Counted from the stretch's first letter, positions 6,775 through 15,232 are shown. The stretch: 28,850 nt of DNA from Methanobacteriaceae archaeon (GCA_013403005.1 JACBOA010000021.1:1-28850); one strand, 5' to 3'. Program-made: numbers and translations. Notes: generated by a model not told the origin, from the sequence alone.

Positions 6775-9099
6775 ATGGTTGGAAAAATGATAATACCTTA
6801 CTCTACCTTTGAAGATATTGCCATTAATAAACTTAAAAGAAAAATAGGTGCTGATGATAACCCTGAACAACACCAGTCCATCAGTGCCCCCACCAGCCAG
6901 TCACAGTTTTTGGTTGCTGGGCCAGGGAGTGGTAAAACCACAGTCATGGTTTTGAAGATATTAAAATTTATCTACGTGGATGGAGTATCACCCAATAGTA
7001 TCTTAGCCACAACCTTCACTAGAAAGGCAGCATCAGAGTTAAGTTCAAGGATTCTTTCATGGGGAGATGAAATACGACAAGCACTGCTTGAAGACCCTGA
7101 ATTTAAAGACATACACCCAGATCTAAAAAGACTGGACTTCAACCAGATCATAACTGGAACCCTGGACAGTATCTCCCAGGACATACTCAAACTACACCGA
7201 AAACCAGGAGCAGCACCTCCAGTGGTCATTCAGGACTTTGTTACCAGTGCACTTATGCTCAACAAAGGACTTTTTCAAGGGGAAAAACACAAAAACCAAG
7301 ACCTTAGAGACTACCTTATTCAACTCAGGGGAACATCATTCGGGTTCAACACCAATGAGATGAGCAAACAGCTTTTAGAAATCAAAGACCGGGTGTATTA
7401 TGATCAGGTAGATTGGGATGAACTGGCCCGGGAAAAAGGAAATGAACACCCGGGTTTTAAAGTAGCCCATCAGGCAATAAACAACTATCTAGAGGAGCTT
7501 CAATCCAGAAATCTTTATGACTTTGCCATGCTGGAAGCTGATTTCCTGGATCAGCTAAAACAGGGAGAACTTGATGATTTCCTAAAGGGTTTGAAGATAA
7601 TTCTGGTGGATGAATACCAGGACTCCAACCTCTTGCAGGAACAAATCTACTTCCAACTGGCAAAAGCAGCCATTGAAAATGGTGGGAACATTACCGTAGT
7701 GGGAGATGATGATCAATCACTCTACAGATTTAGAGGAGCCACTGTTGATCTTTTCACCAAATTCCAGGAACGCTTCAAAGAGCAATTAAACCACCCCACA
7801 GAATTAATCTACCTATCACAAAACTACAGGTCCACTGAAAAAATAGTGAACTTCTGCAACCAGTTCGTCACCCTGGACCCTGAATTTCAGTATGCAAGAG
7901 TTAAAGATAAACCAGCTATATTACCAGAAAGATCTCCACCCTTTACCGATTATCCTATTATTGGCATGTTCCGTGATGATGTAGAAACACTTGCCCGTGA
8001 CTTATCCCACTTTATAGAGCAAGTGGTTTGTGAAGATGGATACAAAGTAGGAGATTATTTAATCAGGGTAAACCCTGATGAAGGTTCACCCACGGATCTT
8101 TCCATTCTTTTAAGTTCTCCACAGGAACAGGCCTACGATAGGAAAAAACTTCCCTACTATTTAAGGGAAAACTTAAAAATACCCATTTTCAATCCTAGAG
8201 GACAGAGTTTAGAGAGGACCTGGGAGGCTAGTGTTCTCTGCGGACTGATACTGGACTGTATTGACCCGGAATGTGAAGTTCAGGATTCTGTAGACAGTAT
8301 CCCGAAAACTGCCCGGGAAAATTTCAAATCATGGCGGAAAACTGCCAGGGATTACCTGGAAACCGAACCAAACCCTAACAAACCAATTAGTTTGCAGGAA
8401 TTTGTGCATGCATGGCAAAAAAGAGAACCGCTGGGTAGGAGGACCTGGAAAAAAACTGTTCCCCTCCTGGATCTGGTTTACAAATTAGTGACCTGGATTC
8501 CCAACTTGCAGGATGATGTGGAAGGATTAGTGTATCTGGAAGCCATAACCCGCACCATATCGGATACAGCTCTTTTCAGTAACTACGCTGGTGAGCTTGT
8601 TTTTGACAAAGAAAATCCAGAACGCGAATATTACTCTATAAAAGATGCTTACTGGAATATACTGGTTCCCATCGCAACTGGGGCTATAAAAGTGGATGAA
8701 GGACTTCTGGACACCCTCCCGGATAATAGAATAAATATCATGTCCATCCACCAGTCAAAGGGACTTGAATTCCCATTGGTAATTGTGGATGTGTGTTCAG
8801 ATTTTAGAAACAACCATAAGTTGAATGCCTTTAAAAGATTCCCAGAGGATGGTGGTAGATCCTGTACAATGGAAGATGAAATTAGAATCTGCTCACCCCT
8901 AGGCTTACCAGAAAGACCTGGAAGACAAAGGGCCTTTGATGACCTTATAAGACACTACTTCGTTGCCTACAGCCGTGCCCAGGATGTTCTTTTGCTGGTG
9001 GGACTAACTACCTATCCCAGTATTCCTAATGTGGCCACTGGTTGGACTAGAGATGGGAGATGGCCTTGGGAGGGTTTGGATAACATAATCATGATTTAG
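6775..9099 (+). CDS. UvrD/PcrA-type superfamily 1 DNA helicase
   Basis: A 774-residue SF1A helicase with all main motifs: Walker A GPGSGKTT (K54), TFTRKAASEL (Ia), VDEYQDSN near 280 (II, DEYQ), VVGDDDQSLYRFRGA near 307 (III), LSQNYRST (IV), INIMSIHQSKGLEFP near 655 (V) and YFVAYSRAQDVLLLVG near 727 (VI). It unwinds DNA in the 3'-5' direction by family analogy. The region between motifs IV and V (about 380-640) is divergent and would hold the 2B part. No nuclease domain is fused, but a RecB-type nuclease is encoded eight bases downstream, suggesting a two-subunit helicase-nuclease. Two TATA-like boxes (TTATAAG at 6746, AATATAAAT at 6756) lie so close to the ATG that the mRNA may be leaderless, starting at 6775 or at the in-frame ATG at 6784. 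Confidence 0.93.
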   Translation: MVGKMIIPYSTFEDIAINKLKRKIGADDNPEQHQSISAPTSQSQFLVAGPGSGKTTVMVLKILKFIYVDGVSPNSILATTFTRKAASELSSRILSWGDEIRQALLEDPEFKDIHPDLKRLDFNQIITGTLDSISQDILKLHRKPGAAPPVVIQDFVTSALMLNKGLFQGEKHKNQDLRDYLIQLRGTSFGFNTNEMSKQLLEIKDRVYYDQVDWDELAREKGNEHPGFKVAHQAINNYLEELQSRNLYDFAMLEADFLDQLKQGELDDFLKGLKIILVDEYQDSNLLQEQIYFQLAKAAIENGGNITVVGDDDQSLYRFRGATVDLFTKFQERFKEQLNHPTELIYLSQNYRSTEKIVNFCNQFVTLDPEFQYARVKDKPAILPERSPPFTDYPIIGMFRDDVETLARDLSHFIEQVVCEDGYKVGDYLIRVNPDEGSPTDLSILLSSPQEQAYDRKKLPYYLRENLKIPIFNPRGQSLERTWEASVLCGLILDCIDPECEVQDSVDSIPKTARENFKSWRKTARDYLETEPNPNKPISLQEFVHAWQKREPLGRRTWKKTVPLLDLVYKLVTWIPNLQDDVEGLVYLEAITRTISDTALFSNYAGELVFDKENPEREYYSIKDAYWNILVPIATGAIKVDEGLLDTLPDNRINIMSIHQSKGLEFPLVIVDVCSDFRNNHKLNAFKRFPEDGGRSCTMEDEIRICSPLGLPERPGRQRAFDDLIRHYFVAYSRAQDVLLLVGLTTYPSIPNVATGWTRDGRWPWEGLDNIIMI

Positions 9100-9107
9100 G
9101 TGATGGC

Positions 9108-10292
9108 ATGACTCTTTCAGTACGTTCAAAACCATATATTATCCCTGAATATAGTCTCACTGGTGATTTACTAGCATTTTTAACCTGTGGATTACAGTAT
9201 CGCTATCAGAATAAGGGTACCTTACCTCCCTCCATGCCTATTCAGTTGTGGTTCGGAGACTTCATCCATGGAGTTATGGAGGAATCATACCTCAAATGGA
9301 AGGATGAAGATTGGAAAGACTTCCCCTGGGACTGGGAAACACAGGTAAGAAAAGTAGAGTTAATGATCCATAAACGTTTAGAATCAAGGGGACTTAAACC
9401 ACCCGCCAATTTATTCTGTCCATTTGAAGGGGTAAGCGAACACCAAGGATTATGTCCTGATGAAGATCATCCCCACAAATTAACTGCCAGTATCAGGGCA
9501 GAACAAGCAATCAACACCTGGGGGCCTCATTTATTCCCTTTGGTTGATGATAATGAGGTTCGTTTAAAGGGGATAAGGGACATGCCCCACTTCAAAAAGG
9601 ATGTTAGCCGGTCCAATTTTTATGGGATAACTGGAATTATAGATGTCTTGAGTTCAGTTAAAATTGAAGAAGCATCAAAAAAAAACCTTATCATTAAATA
9701 TTTACACCGGGACCCTGTCTTTCTGGAAAAACTAGATAATCTCAAATCAGACCAATATGAAGTTATAGTGGATTACAAGGGAATGAAAAGACCATCTATA
9801 GGCTCACCACCATGGGACCATCATCACTGGCAGGTGCAAACCTATGCCTGGTTGAGATCCTTGCAATCAGAATCCAATCCCGTGTTGATTGGAATCCTCT
9901 TCTACCTCAATGAACTATCTTTATTTAAGGAAGACCTGATTATACTTAAAAAAGAGGTGCAAGAAGAAAAAACTGATGTCATGCCTGAAGGTGGTGACAG
10001 GAAGTCAATTTTAAAGTGGAACCCTAAAAAAAGAATCCCCTCGTTTTCAGAACCCTTCAGACACCTTCGATCGATAAGATTAATTCCCATTGATGAAGTT
10101 TCCATGGAAAAATCACTTCTTGAATTTGACAGTGTAGTGGCAGATATTGAACACAGCATCATAAATGAAGTGCATGGCCAGGTTATTCAGTCTTCATGGA
10201 AAACCAATCCAGATAGACGTAAATGTGATGCCTGTGATTATAAGAGTTTTTGTAAAAGTTCAGCTAGTCCTAAGAAGCTTACTGTTCCGTAA
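9108..10292 (+). CDS. Fe-S cluster PD-(D/E)XK nuclease (Cas4/AddB/RecB-like)
   Basis: A 394-residue RecB-family nuclease. Motifs in order: C27 (FLTCGLQYRYQ); H54 (FGDFIHGVMEE), the RecB-family histidine; D179 (GIIDV); D222-x-K224 (VIVDYKG), the catalytic D-x-K; Q242/Y246 (WQVQTYAW), the QxxxY motif; and C373-x2-C376-x5-C382 (CDACDYKSFC). One distant N-terminal Cys plus a C-terminal CxxCx5C is the 4Fe-4S arrangement of Cas4 and AddB. AGGTGAT overlapping the upstream TAG gives an ideal ribosome site, so it is translationally coupled to the helicase. The pair probably processes DNA ends in repair. No cas genes are nearby, which argues against a true Cas4. Confidence 0.88.
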   Translation: MTLSVRSKPYIIPEYSLTGDLLAFLTCGLQYRYQNKGTLPPSMPIQLWFGDFIHGVMEESYLKWKDEDWKDFPWDWETQVRKVELMIHKRLESRGLKPPANLFCPFEGVSEHQGLCPDEDHPHKLTASIRAEQAINTWGPHLFPLVDDNEVRLKGIRDMPHFKKDVSRSNFYGITGIIDVLSSVKIEEASKKNLIIKYLHRDPVFLEKLDNLKSDQYEVIVDYKGMKRPSIGSPPWDHHHWQVQTYAWLRSLQSESNPVLIGILFYLNELSLFKEDLIILKKEVQEEKTDVMPEGGDRKSILKWNPKKRIPSFSEPFRHLRSIRLIPIDEVSMEKSLLEFDSVVADIEHSIINEVHGQVIQSSWKTNPDRRKCDACDYKSFCKSSASPKKLTVP

Positions 10293-10492
10293 TAATTATA
10301 AAGAAGTAGCATAATTGGTCCAGAAAAAAATCTATTAGGTCGTTGAAACTTTATTCAATTAACTTGATCTCTAGAGTAAGATTTTTAGGGTAAGTTAATA
10401 GGCAACCATCATGCTTATAATTGACACTATTAAGTCTTATTTTATTTACACCCCCCATTTTTTAATTATATGCCTCTTGTCATGATTTGCAT

Positions 10493-11377
10493 CTAAATAT
10501 AGTCAATTACTTCTAGTTTAACCTTTACAATTCTTCTTTCAGGGTCTTCTAAGCTTCCGGAGAACTTTTTTGATAGGTAACCGAATTTTGAGCTGCTGCC
10601 TGGAAATATTCTGTCATCATCAACAAAGGTTGTTTTGTTTGAAACGATATTTCCATTGGTATCATAACCAGTTGCATTTATTTTAACAAAACTAACAGGA
10701 GTGTTCCCATTATTTTTCACATAACCTCCGAATTCCACTGTACTGCCAGAAAATGAAAGTCGGTAAGCCTTGTAATCAATTATTTGTAAACTTGGATTTT
10801 TAGAACTCACTTCTATATTGCTCATTTCTTCTGAAGCAGTGAAATAGTAATATGCTGGTAAACCAACCAGCAGACCTAGTAGTAATAAGGCTCCCAGCAG
10901 GGTTCCGATTAAACGGGTTGTGTTCATAAATCTACCGTGCTCCTGGTACCAGGTTACTATAAGAACAACGGTTATTGTGATTGCAGCGACCATAAACCAA
11001 ATCATGTTTCCTGATAAATATGTAGGCACTAGTATTAGTAAGGACAGACCGATGATAATGGGTATTCTTAGAAACAGTGCCATTTTTTTGCCCATAAGTG
11101 TGTACCAAATTACAAAGGCGAGAATTGCCACTACAAACAAGATGGAGAATATCTTATCTTCCAAGGGGAGGGCCATGAATTCTTGAATATCTTCCAGATC
11201 AATCCCCCTACCCACTTTAAGCACTGGGAGAAATACATTAGCAGTAACAGGAGGTGTATTAGCATCCAGATAACTTCCAGATGTTTCATGAACGTTTACT
11301 AAAGCAAAAACACCACTAGGAAATGCGATAAATCCAATAAATAAAAATATTAATAATTTATAATTCACCAGGTTCAA
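10493..11377 (-). CDS. Multi-spanning membrane protein with FxLYD-like domain
   Basis: A 294-residue protein that starts at TTG, supported by AGGGGAG six bases upstream. It has an N-terminal hydrophobic segment (LLIFLFIGFIAFPSGVFA), then four more membrane segments between about residues 70 and 185. The C-terminal 100 residues resemble the FxLYD domain: VEFGGYVKNNGNTPVSFVKI, TGYDTNGNIVSNK, then FPGSSSKF, a beta-sandwich found on outward-facing archaeal proteins. The C-terminal domain is likely outside the cell. It is the last of a run of minus-strand envelope genes (12414-10493). The specific role is unknown. Confidence 0.7.
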   Translation of the reverse strand: MNLVNYKLLIFLFIGFIAFPSGVFALVNVHETSGSYLDANTPPVTANVFLPVLKVGRGIDLEDIQEFMALPLEDKIFSILFVVAILAFVIWYTLMGKKMALFLRIPIIIGLSLLILVPTYLSGNMIWFMVAAITITVVLIVTWYQEHGRFMNTTRLIGTLLGALLLLGLLVGLPAYYYFTASEEMSNIEVSSKNPSLQIIDYKAYRLSFSGSTVEFGGYVKNNGNTPVSFVKINATGYDTNGNIVSNKTTFVDDDRIFPGSSSKFGYLSKKFSGSLEDPERRIVKVKLEVIDYI

Positions 11378-11506
11378 TTTAAACTCCCCTATCCTTTTTT
11401 AAAAACCTAATTTCCTTTGATTTTATAACTTTTTAGAAAGAAGAATACCTAATCCTACTATCAGCAGGTGTGATTATTAGGCTAACTCTTTTACCTTATT
11501 TATATT

Positions 11507-11806
11507 TCATTCATCCGGAGGACTTTCATATTCGTCCTGGTCCTGAGAACTTTTAAAATACTTCCATTCACTGTACAATCCATACATTATCAGGATAAAT
11601 GCAAATAACTGGAATAATATTAATACCTCCTGGTTGGTTATGCCAATTATTTGTATCAAGTTGGATATTCCAAATACCAGGAAAGCCATTCCTAAATAGA
11701 GTAGTAAGGGATCCACCCAATGGCGATAAACCATGTATGAACCCACCGCAATAATTAGAGAAAATACTATGTTTAATATCGGTAAATAATCAATACCCAT
11801 CATCAT
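11507..11806 (-). CDS. Small membrane protein, unknown function
   Basis: A 99-residue protein with three hydrophobic stretches (LPILNIVFSLIIAVGSYMVY; LLLYLGMAFLVFGISNLI; EVLILFQLFAFILIMYGLY) and a charged cytoplasmic-type tail (SSQDQDEYESPPDE). GGTGGTGAT lies just upstream of three consecutive ATG codons, so the exact start among them is open. It lies between the class III signal-peptide gene and the FxLYD membrane gene, all on the same strand. I do not recognise the family. Confidence 0.6.
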   Translation of the reverse strand: MMMGIDYLPILNIVFSLIIAVGSYMVYRHWVDPLLLYLGMAFLVFGISNLIQIIGITNQEVLILFQLFAFILIMYGLYSEWKYFKSSQDQDEYESPPDE

Positions 11807-11853
11807 TTACATCACCACCAATTTTTTCTTTGATAGAAAGGTTTAAAAAAAAT

Positions 11854-12414
11854 TCAAATTTTGCCCCTCATGGATTCAATGTCGCTACTGGCTTTTAGGC
11901 CACTGCTACCCTCGGTAATGGTTATGGACCTGATCACTGCCCCTGAATTCATGTAATCTTCCGCTTTAGTACCTGCGTAAGGTTTGAATGGACCTTTAAC
12001 TGTCCAGGTCTCTGATTTAGAACCTTGAGTGAATTTGACTAGTACTGAACCTGATGATTGCTGAACTCCAACTTCAACGTATATAACATCACCCTTCTTT
12101 AATCCTCCCACTGGAACCTTAATAGTCTCCCCTTTTTTCAAATTCGTGTATTTATCCTGTTCCTTACCATCTGGCACAATAAATGTGGTTTTGGGTGATG
12201 ATTTGTTCACCCGATCCGGTACATTGGTGTTTCTAACCTCGTACATCACATTTACTGCACCTGAACCAGTGTTAGTAATCTCCAGTGAAGCGTCAGTGCC
12301 GTTTATGGGTGTAAAATAGGCTTTATAGATACCCAAACTAGCAATAGCAATAAAAATTACCGCACCGAAAAGGAGAATATATTCTGCTCCTCCTTGTCCC
12401 CTTTTTTCATCCAT
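11854..12414 (-). CDS. Class III signal peptide (pilin-like) secreted protein
   Basis: The sequence begins MDEKRGQGGAEYILLFGAV, a class III archaeal signal peptide (DUF361 type): a short basic leader, cleavage expected between G and Q, and a QxxxEYxxL hydrophobic helix. Such proteins are processed by the prepilin peptidase EppA and assembled into pili or held at the membrane. The remaining 155 residues are a polar beta-rich domain (TNTGSGAVNVMYEVRNTN, VEVGVQQSSGSVLVKFTQG). An in-frame ATG at 12441 would add nine residues. I prefer 12414 because class III leaders are short, although neither start has a clear ribosome site. A TATA-like GATATAAT near 12480-12473 would put transcription start near 12450. 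Confidence 0.82.
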   Translation of the reverse strand: MDEKRGQGGAEYILLFGAVIFIAIASLGIYKAYFTPINGTDASLEITNTGSGAVNVMYEVRNTNVPDRVNKSSPKTTFIVPDGKEQDKYTNLKKGETIKVPVGGLKKGDVIYVEVGVQQSSGSVLVKFTQGSKSETWTVKGPFKPYAGTKAEDYMNSGAVIRSITITEGSSGLKASSDIESMRGKI

Positions 12415-12441
12415 AAATCTCAGTGCAAGCACCCCCATCAT

Positions 12442-12926
12442 CGTTGATAAAGACTATCAATATTGCACTTACATTATATCTATTCACTGATTAATAAGAT
12501 TTAATGATTTTTTGGTGAAAATAAGCACATAACCATACATTTTATGGAGAAGTTACCTCCAGTGGGGAATTTCATTCAAATTTATGTAAAAATTAACCAT
12601 TAGAAGTAATAAGGTAGCTATTAAAATTAATAGATCCGGAAAGAATGTCAAATTGAAGTTTAAGATTGTTTTTTACAAAAAAGAAGACAAATGAAGTCAA
12701 AAAAATATTTTTTTTGAATATCGTTCAACAACCATTTTATAGATCCCTAAAAATATTTTAGAACATAATCCTGGCAATCAATAAAAAACCCCCAATAAAT
12801 AAACACTGATAAATAAGATACCGAAACGAGATTTGGTGGTTTCTACTGTTTAATAACCCGAAAATTTACAATAGAAACTATATGCCAAATCCCTAATGTT
12901 TCGGTTTTGATGTGTTCTTTAGCAAA
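12442..12926. other. Gene-free 485-bp stretch
   Basis: No credible gene is seen in any frame. It is very AT-rich, with the TATA-like promoter of the class III signal-peptide gene near 12476 and the long hairpin element at 12820-12905. No tRNA-like or CRISPR-like structure is visible. Confidence 0.6.
12820..12905 (-). ncRNA. Three-stem extended hairpin element
   Basis: Three nested stems pair in order. ACCGAAAC (12820-12827) pairs with GTTTCGGT (12898-12905). GATTTGG (12830-12836) pairs with CCAAATC (12885-12891). GTTTCTACTGT (12839-12849) pairs with ACAATAGAAAC (12868-12878). The single mismatch in the third stem (12846/12871) becomes a G-U pair only in RNA from the minus strand, so a minus-strand RNA is favoured. 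It begins about 22 bp after the stop of the ARPP-1 gene. It may be a 3'-UTR structure, a processing or termination element, or a small RNA; its identity is unknown. Confidence 0.5.
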
Positions 12927-13901
12927 TTACATTCTATAGCTTCGCCTTTTACTGTAAGTGGACATTTGATTTTTTTCAATGTCAGATGTATTGAAAAATG
13001 CGGTGTGTATAACCTGGTTCCGGAAGATTAAAGCTGAACCCACTACACTGGGGCCTTCCAGACGATGATCACAACCATAGCCCACTGATTTATGCTTTTC
13101 ATCCATACACAAACGAACCTCATCCAAAAATGATTTGCTCTTATCTAACCCATTATAATATTCTTCACCATTCCCCTTTAGTATTGCTTCCAATGCATAG
13201 CTTTTTAAGAGTTTAGGGTAGAGAATTTGGAAGGCTTTGCTGCTGGAGACCATATCCATACCCATAACTTCTCCATTAAACATTACCAGCAATCCTTTTT
13301 GACCATCAACTAAAGGGAAAGATTGGTGATATTTCGAGAGCTCATCTTCCCTGGACTGGTATACATCGCTCATTGCCTTGGTACTTGAACGTACCCTGGC
13401 ATCACGGCTCATATTATCGATTTCATTCCAAAGTTCCATCTGGTCTGATCGGAACTGGCCACTATCCCTTACTGATGCGAGTACGGATCTGGACTTGGAC
13501 TTGCGCAATCGAAGTGAAGCCACATTTCCTGAATCTCTGAAATATTTGGAATTGTAACTCCATCTTCCCTGCTCAGTACAGCTTACAGGAATCACAGTTT
13601 CACGTTGCTCTTTAAGAAGGATGGTTGTATTGAGAACACGGTTCTGCTTGGCTCCAACTAGTTCTTCCCCATCCAGTAAAAGTACCGGAACATCGGCCTT
13701 ATTTATAACCTTCAACTCCGGTACTGATCCAGAGTCATCAATCTCAGTTACAGTTAAAAGATCAGCCTCCAAAGCTTCTTTCAGGGTAATGTATGGGATT
13801 TCATCTCCTTTGTTAAAAATGGGAAACACTGACATTCCCTTATATTCTTGTACTTCTCCTAATTCCATCTGGTATATGTATTCAGCAATAACATCATCCA
13901 C
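12927..13901 (-). CDS. ARPP-1 family (DUF6569-type) protein
   Basis: A 324-residue cytoplasmic protein starting at GTG, with AGGAG nine bases upstream. The N-terminal half carries the recognisable family pattern: PYITLKEALEADLLTVTE, then a G-S-V-P-E-L turn, VPVLLLDGEELVGAKQNRVL, and IPVSCTEQGRW. Similar proteins are grouped as ARPP-1, a domain reported in association with ADP-ribosylglycohydrolase and phosphatase domains; no reaction has been shown to my knowledge. The C-terminal half repeats a beta pattern (KGLLVMFNGEVMGMDMV; VGSALIFRNQVIHTAFF). An ADP-ribosylglycohydrolase is encoded 7.5 kb away (4040-5368), too far for an operon link. Family assignment is fairly firm, function is not. Confidence 0.75.
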   Translation of the reverse strand: MDDVIAEYIYQMELGEVQEYKGMSVFPIFNKGDEIPYITLKEALEADLLTVTEIDDSGSVPELKVINKADVPVLLLDGEELVGAKQNRVLNTTILLKEQRETVIPVSCTEQGRWSYNSKYFRDSGNVASLRLRKSKSRSVLASVRDSGQFRSDQMELWNEIDNMSRDARVRSSTKAMSDVYQSREDELSKYHQSFPLVDGQKGLLVMFNGEVMGMDMVSSSKAFQILYPKLLKSYALEAILKGNGEEYYNGLDKSKSFLDEVRLCMDEKHKSVGYGCDHRLEGPSVVGSALIFRNQVIHTAFFNTSDIEKNQMSTYSKRRSYRM

Positions 13902-13951
13902 TTTAACACACTCCTTTAGACCTTAATATCATATTGCATGGAAAAAACCTT

Positions 13952-14314
13952 CTATAATTCATATGGCCCTCTTTTTAATGCTGTTTGCATTTTTTCTTTC
14001 AAAATCTCATGAAGCAAAGGCTTTTTTAAAATGGCATAAGGCACTGTTTTCAGTGCATCTTTAATTAGCCCTTGATCATTCTGTCCGGTTACAAATATCA
14101 CAGGAATATCCAAACTTTTTATCCTCTTAGCTGCTTCAATTCCATCTAATTCACCCTTCAACCCAATATCCATCAATATTAGATCAGGCTTAGACTTAAA
14201 GGATGCTTCGACAGCGTCCTCTCCTCTATAAACCACTGATTCCACTGAGTATCCCCATGAAGTGATTTTATTCTCCAGTCCCATGGCAATGATGGCATCA
14301 TCTTCAGCAATCAT
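13952..14314 (-). CDS. Stand-alone response-regulator receiver domain
   Basis: A 120-residue CheY-like receiver with no output domain. Acidic pocket: EDD at 4-6; phospho-acceptor D49 in DLILMDIGL; conserved T in IFVTGQ; K in ILKKPL near 97. It is a phosphotransfer protein, probably served by a histidine kinase encoded elsewhere. The ATG at 14314 begins inside beta-strand 1 (RRIMIAEDD); the in-frame codons upstream (...SNRRI) look coding, with AGGAG inside them. The true start may therefore be upstream, either at a non-AUG codon or at the ATG at 14351, which is out of frame by one base across a G7 tract. It sits between the ARPP-1 gene and a lipoprotein gene. Confidence 0.85.
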   Translation of the reverse strand: MIAEDDAIIAMGLENKITSWGYSVESVVYRGEDAVEASFKSKPDLILMDIGLKGELDGIEAAKRIKSLDIPVIFVTGQNDQGLIKDALKTVPYAILKKPLLHEILKEKMQTALKRGPYEL

Positions 14315-14402
14315 TATTCTCCTATTAGAACACAGATAGATACCCCCCCATCCTGAGTGGTGAAAATAAATGCGGAATTATAAAAAAAAACAAGGGAATT
14401 AT

Positions 14403-14810
14403 TCACACATTTATGGTTTGCTGGAAAATATTTCCTTTTTCACTTCCACCAGCAAATGCAGAGTCAAAGAGCATGACCTGAACTTTGGCAGGTGTTTCTT
14501 TATCATACAGTGAACTCATTCCCCGGGCTTTTATGGTTTGACCTGCTTTGGCATCGTTAATATTCCATGCCAGGGGGGTGCGTTCTATAACTGCACCATT
14601 TGCATCATACCATACCAGCACCATTTCTATGTAACTCATATCCTGATTGGGTACAATATCACAAGTTACATAGTACATACCGTAACCTTGATTTGATACT
14701 TGCAAATTAGAAACATTCACTGAATTTTTATTCCCTGAACTGGTGCAACCACTAACTGCTACCACTAGTAGTATGGCCACCACTCCCCATATTAAACCAA
14801 CTTTTTTCAT
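14403..14810 (-). CDS. Predicted lipoprotein, unknown function
   Basis: A 135-residue protein with a clear lipoprotein signal: MKK, a hydrophobic core (VGLIWGVVAILLVVA) and lipobox VSGC with C22 as the predicted lipid-bearing residue, followed by a Ser/Asn-rich linker. The mature part is a beta-rich domain (VSNLQVSNQGYGMYYVTCDI, IEMVLVWYDANGAVIERT), similar in style to the FxLYD or CARDB-type domains of archaeal surface proteins, but I cannot name the family. GAGGTAG seven bases before the ATG supports the start. It is likely exposed on the outer face of the membrane. Confidence 0.75.
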   Translation of the reverse strand: MKKVGLIWGVVAILLVVAVSGCTSSGNKNSVNVSNLQVSNQGYGMYYVTCDIVPNQDMSYIEMVLVWYDANGAVIERTPLAWNINDAKAGQTIKARGMSSLYDKETPAKVQVMLFDSAFAGGSEKGNIFQQTINV

Positions 14811-14858
14811 ACAACTACCTCATTATTTTTCTAAAATTATCCTGATTTTTTTTAAACT

Positions 14859-15185
14859 TTATTTCCTGACTAATGCAACCAAACCTGCAATAAAGATTAA
14901 TATACACCCTAATACTCCAAAGAGTGAAATGCTTATCAAAAGCCAGATAGCGCTAATAATAAGAATTATACCTCCCCATTTAGGATTTCGAGTGACGTAT
15001 ATGGCAGCGATAATGCCGACTATTGAAGCTAAGATGGCACTTACTCCCAATTCAGGGACAAATATTAAACCAATAATCCCACCAATCAATCCAAAAATTC
15101 CTCCAGCAATTCCTAAAGCCATCTCAATAGTTCTCGAAGGCTTGGTCTCAGAAAGCTCTACTTTACTAACAATATTTTCTTCCAT
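14859..15185 (-). CDS. Small DUF4064-like membrane protein
   Basis: A 108-residue protein starting at the ATG at 15185, eight bases after AAGGAG; a GTG two codons upstream is in frame but badly placed. After a polar N-terminus of about 20 residues there are three to four glycine-rich hydrophobic segments (ALGIAGGIFGLIGGIIGLIF; ILASIVGIIAAIYV; GGIILIISAIWLLISI; LGCILIFIAGLVAL). The pattern resembles DUF4064-type membrane proteins, an assignment of moderate strength. Its leader contains a strong hairpin (15207-15232), and it is divergent from the CARF regulator gene. Confidence 0.7.
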   Translation of the reverse strand: MEENIVSKVELSETKPSRTIEMALGIAGGIFGLIGGIIGLIFVPELGVSAILASIVGIIAAIYVTRNPKWGGIILIISAIWLLISISLFGVLGCILIFIAGLVALVRK

Positions 15186-15206
15186 AATCACTTCTCCTTA
15201 ATTTAA

Positions 15207-15232
15207 GGGAGGCAAAAAGAATATTGCCTCCC
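15207..15232. promoter_or_regulatory. Perfect 9-bp stem hairpin in leader of small membrane gene
   Basis: GGGAGGCAA (15207-15215) pairs with TTGCCTCCC (15224-15232) around an 8-nt loop. On the plus strand it is followed by CTTTTT, the form of an intrinsic terminator, yet no plus-strand gene ends here. On the minus strand it lies in the likely leader of the gene at 15185, just upstream of its AAGGAG. It could be a leader control element or an insulator against antisense transcription. Confidence 0.6.

Noticed and set aside
9108..10292. Calling the PD-(D/E)XK nuclease a CRISPR Cas4
   Set aside because: It is longer than Cas4, coupled to a UvrD-type helicase, and no cas gene or array is present.
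14743..15201. Plus-strand frame of 152 codons opposite the lipoprotein and membrane genes
   Set aside because: It is the reverse-strand shadow of two well-supported minus-strand genes with ribosome sites and clear signal or membrane patterns.
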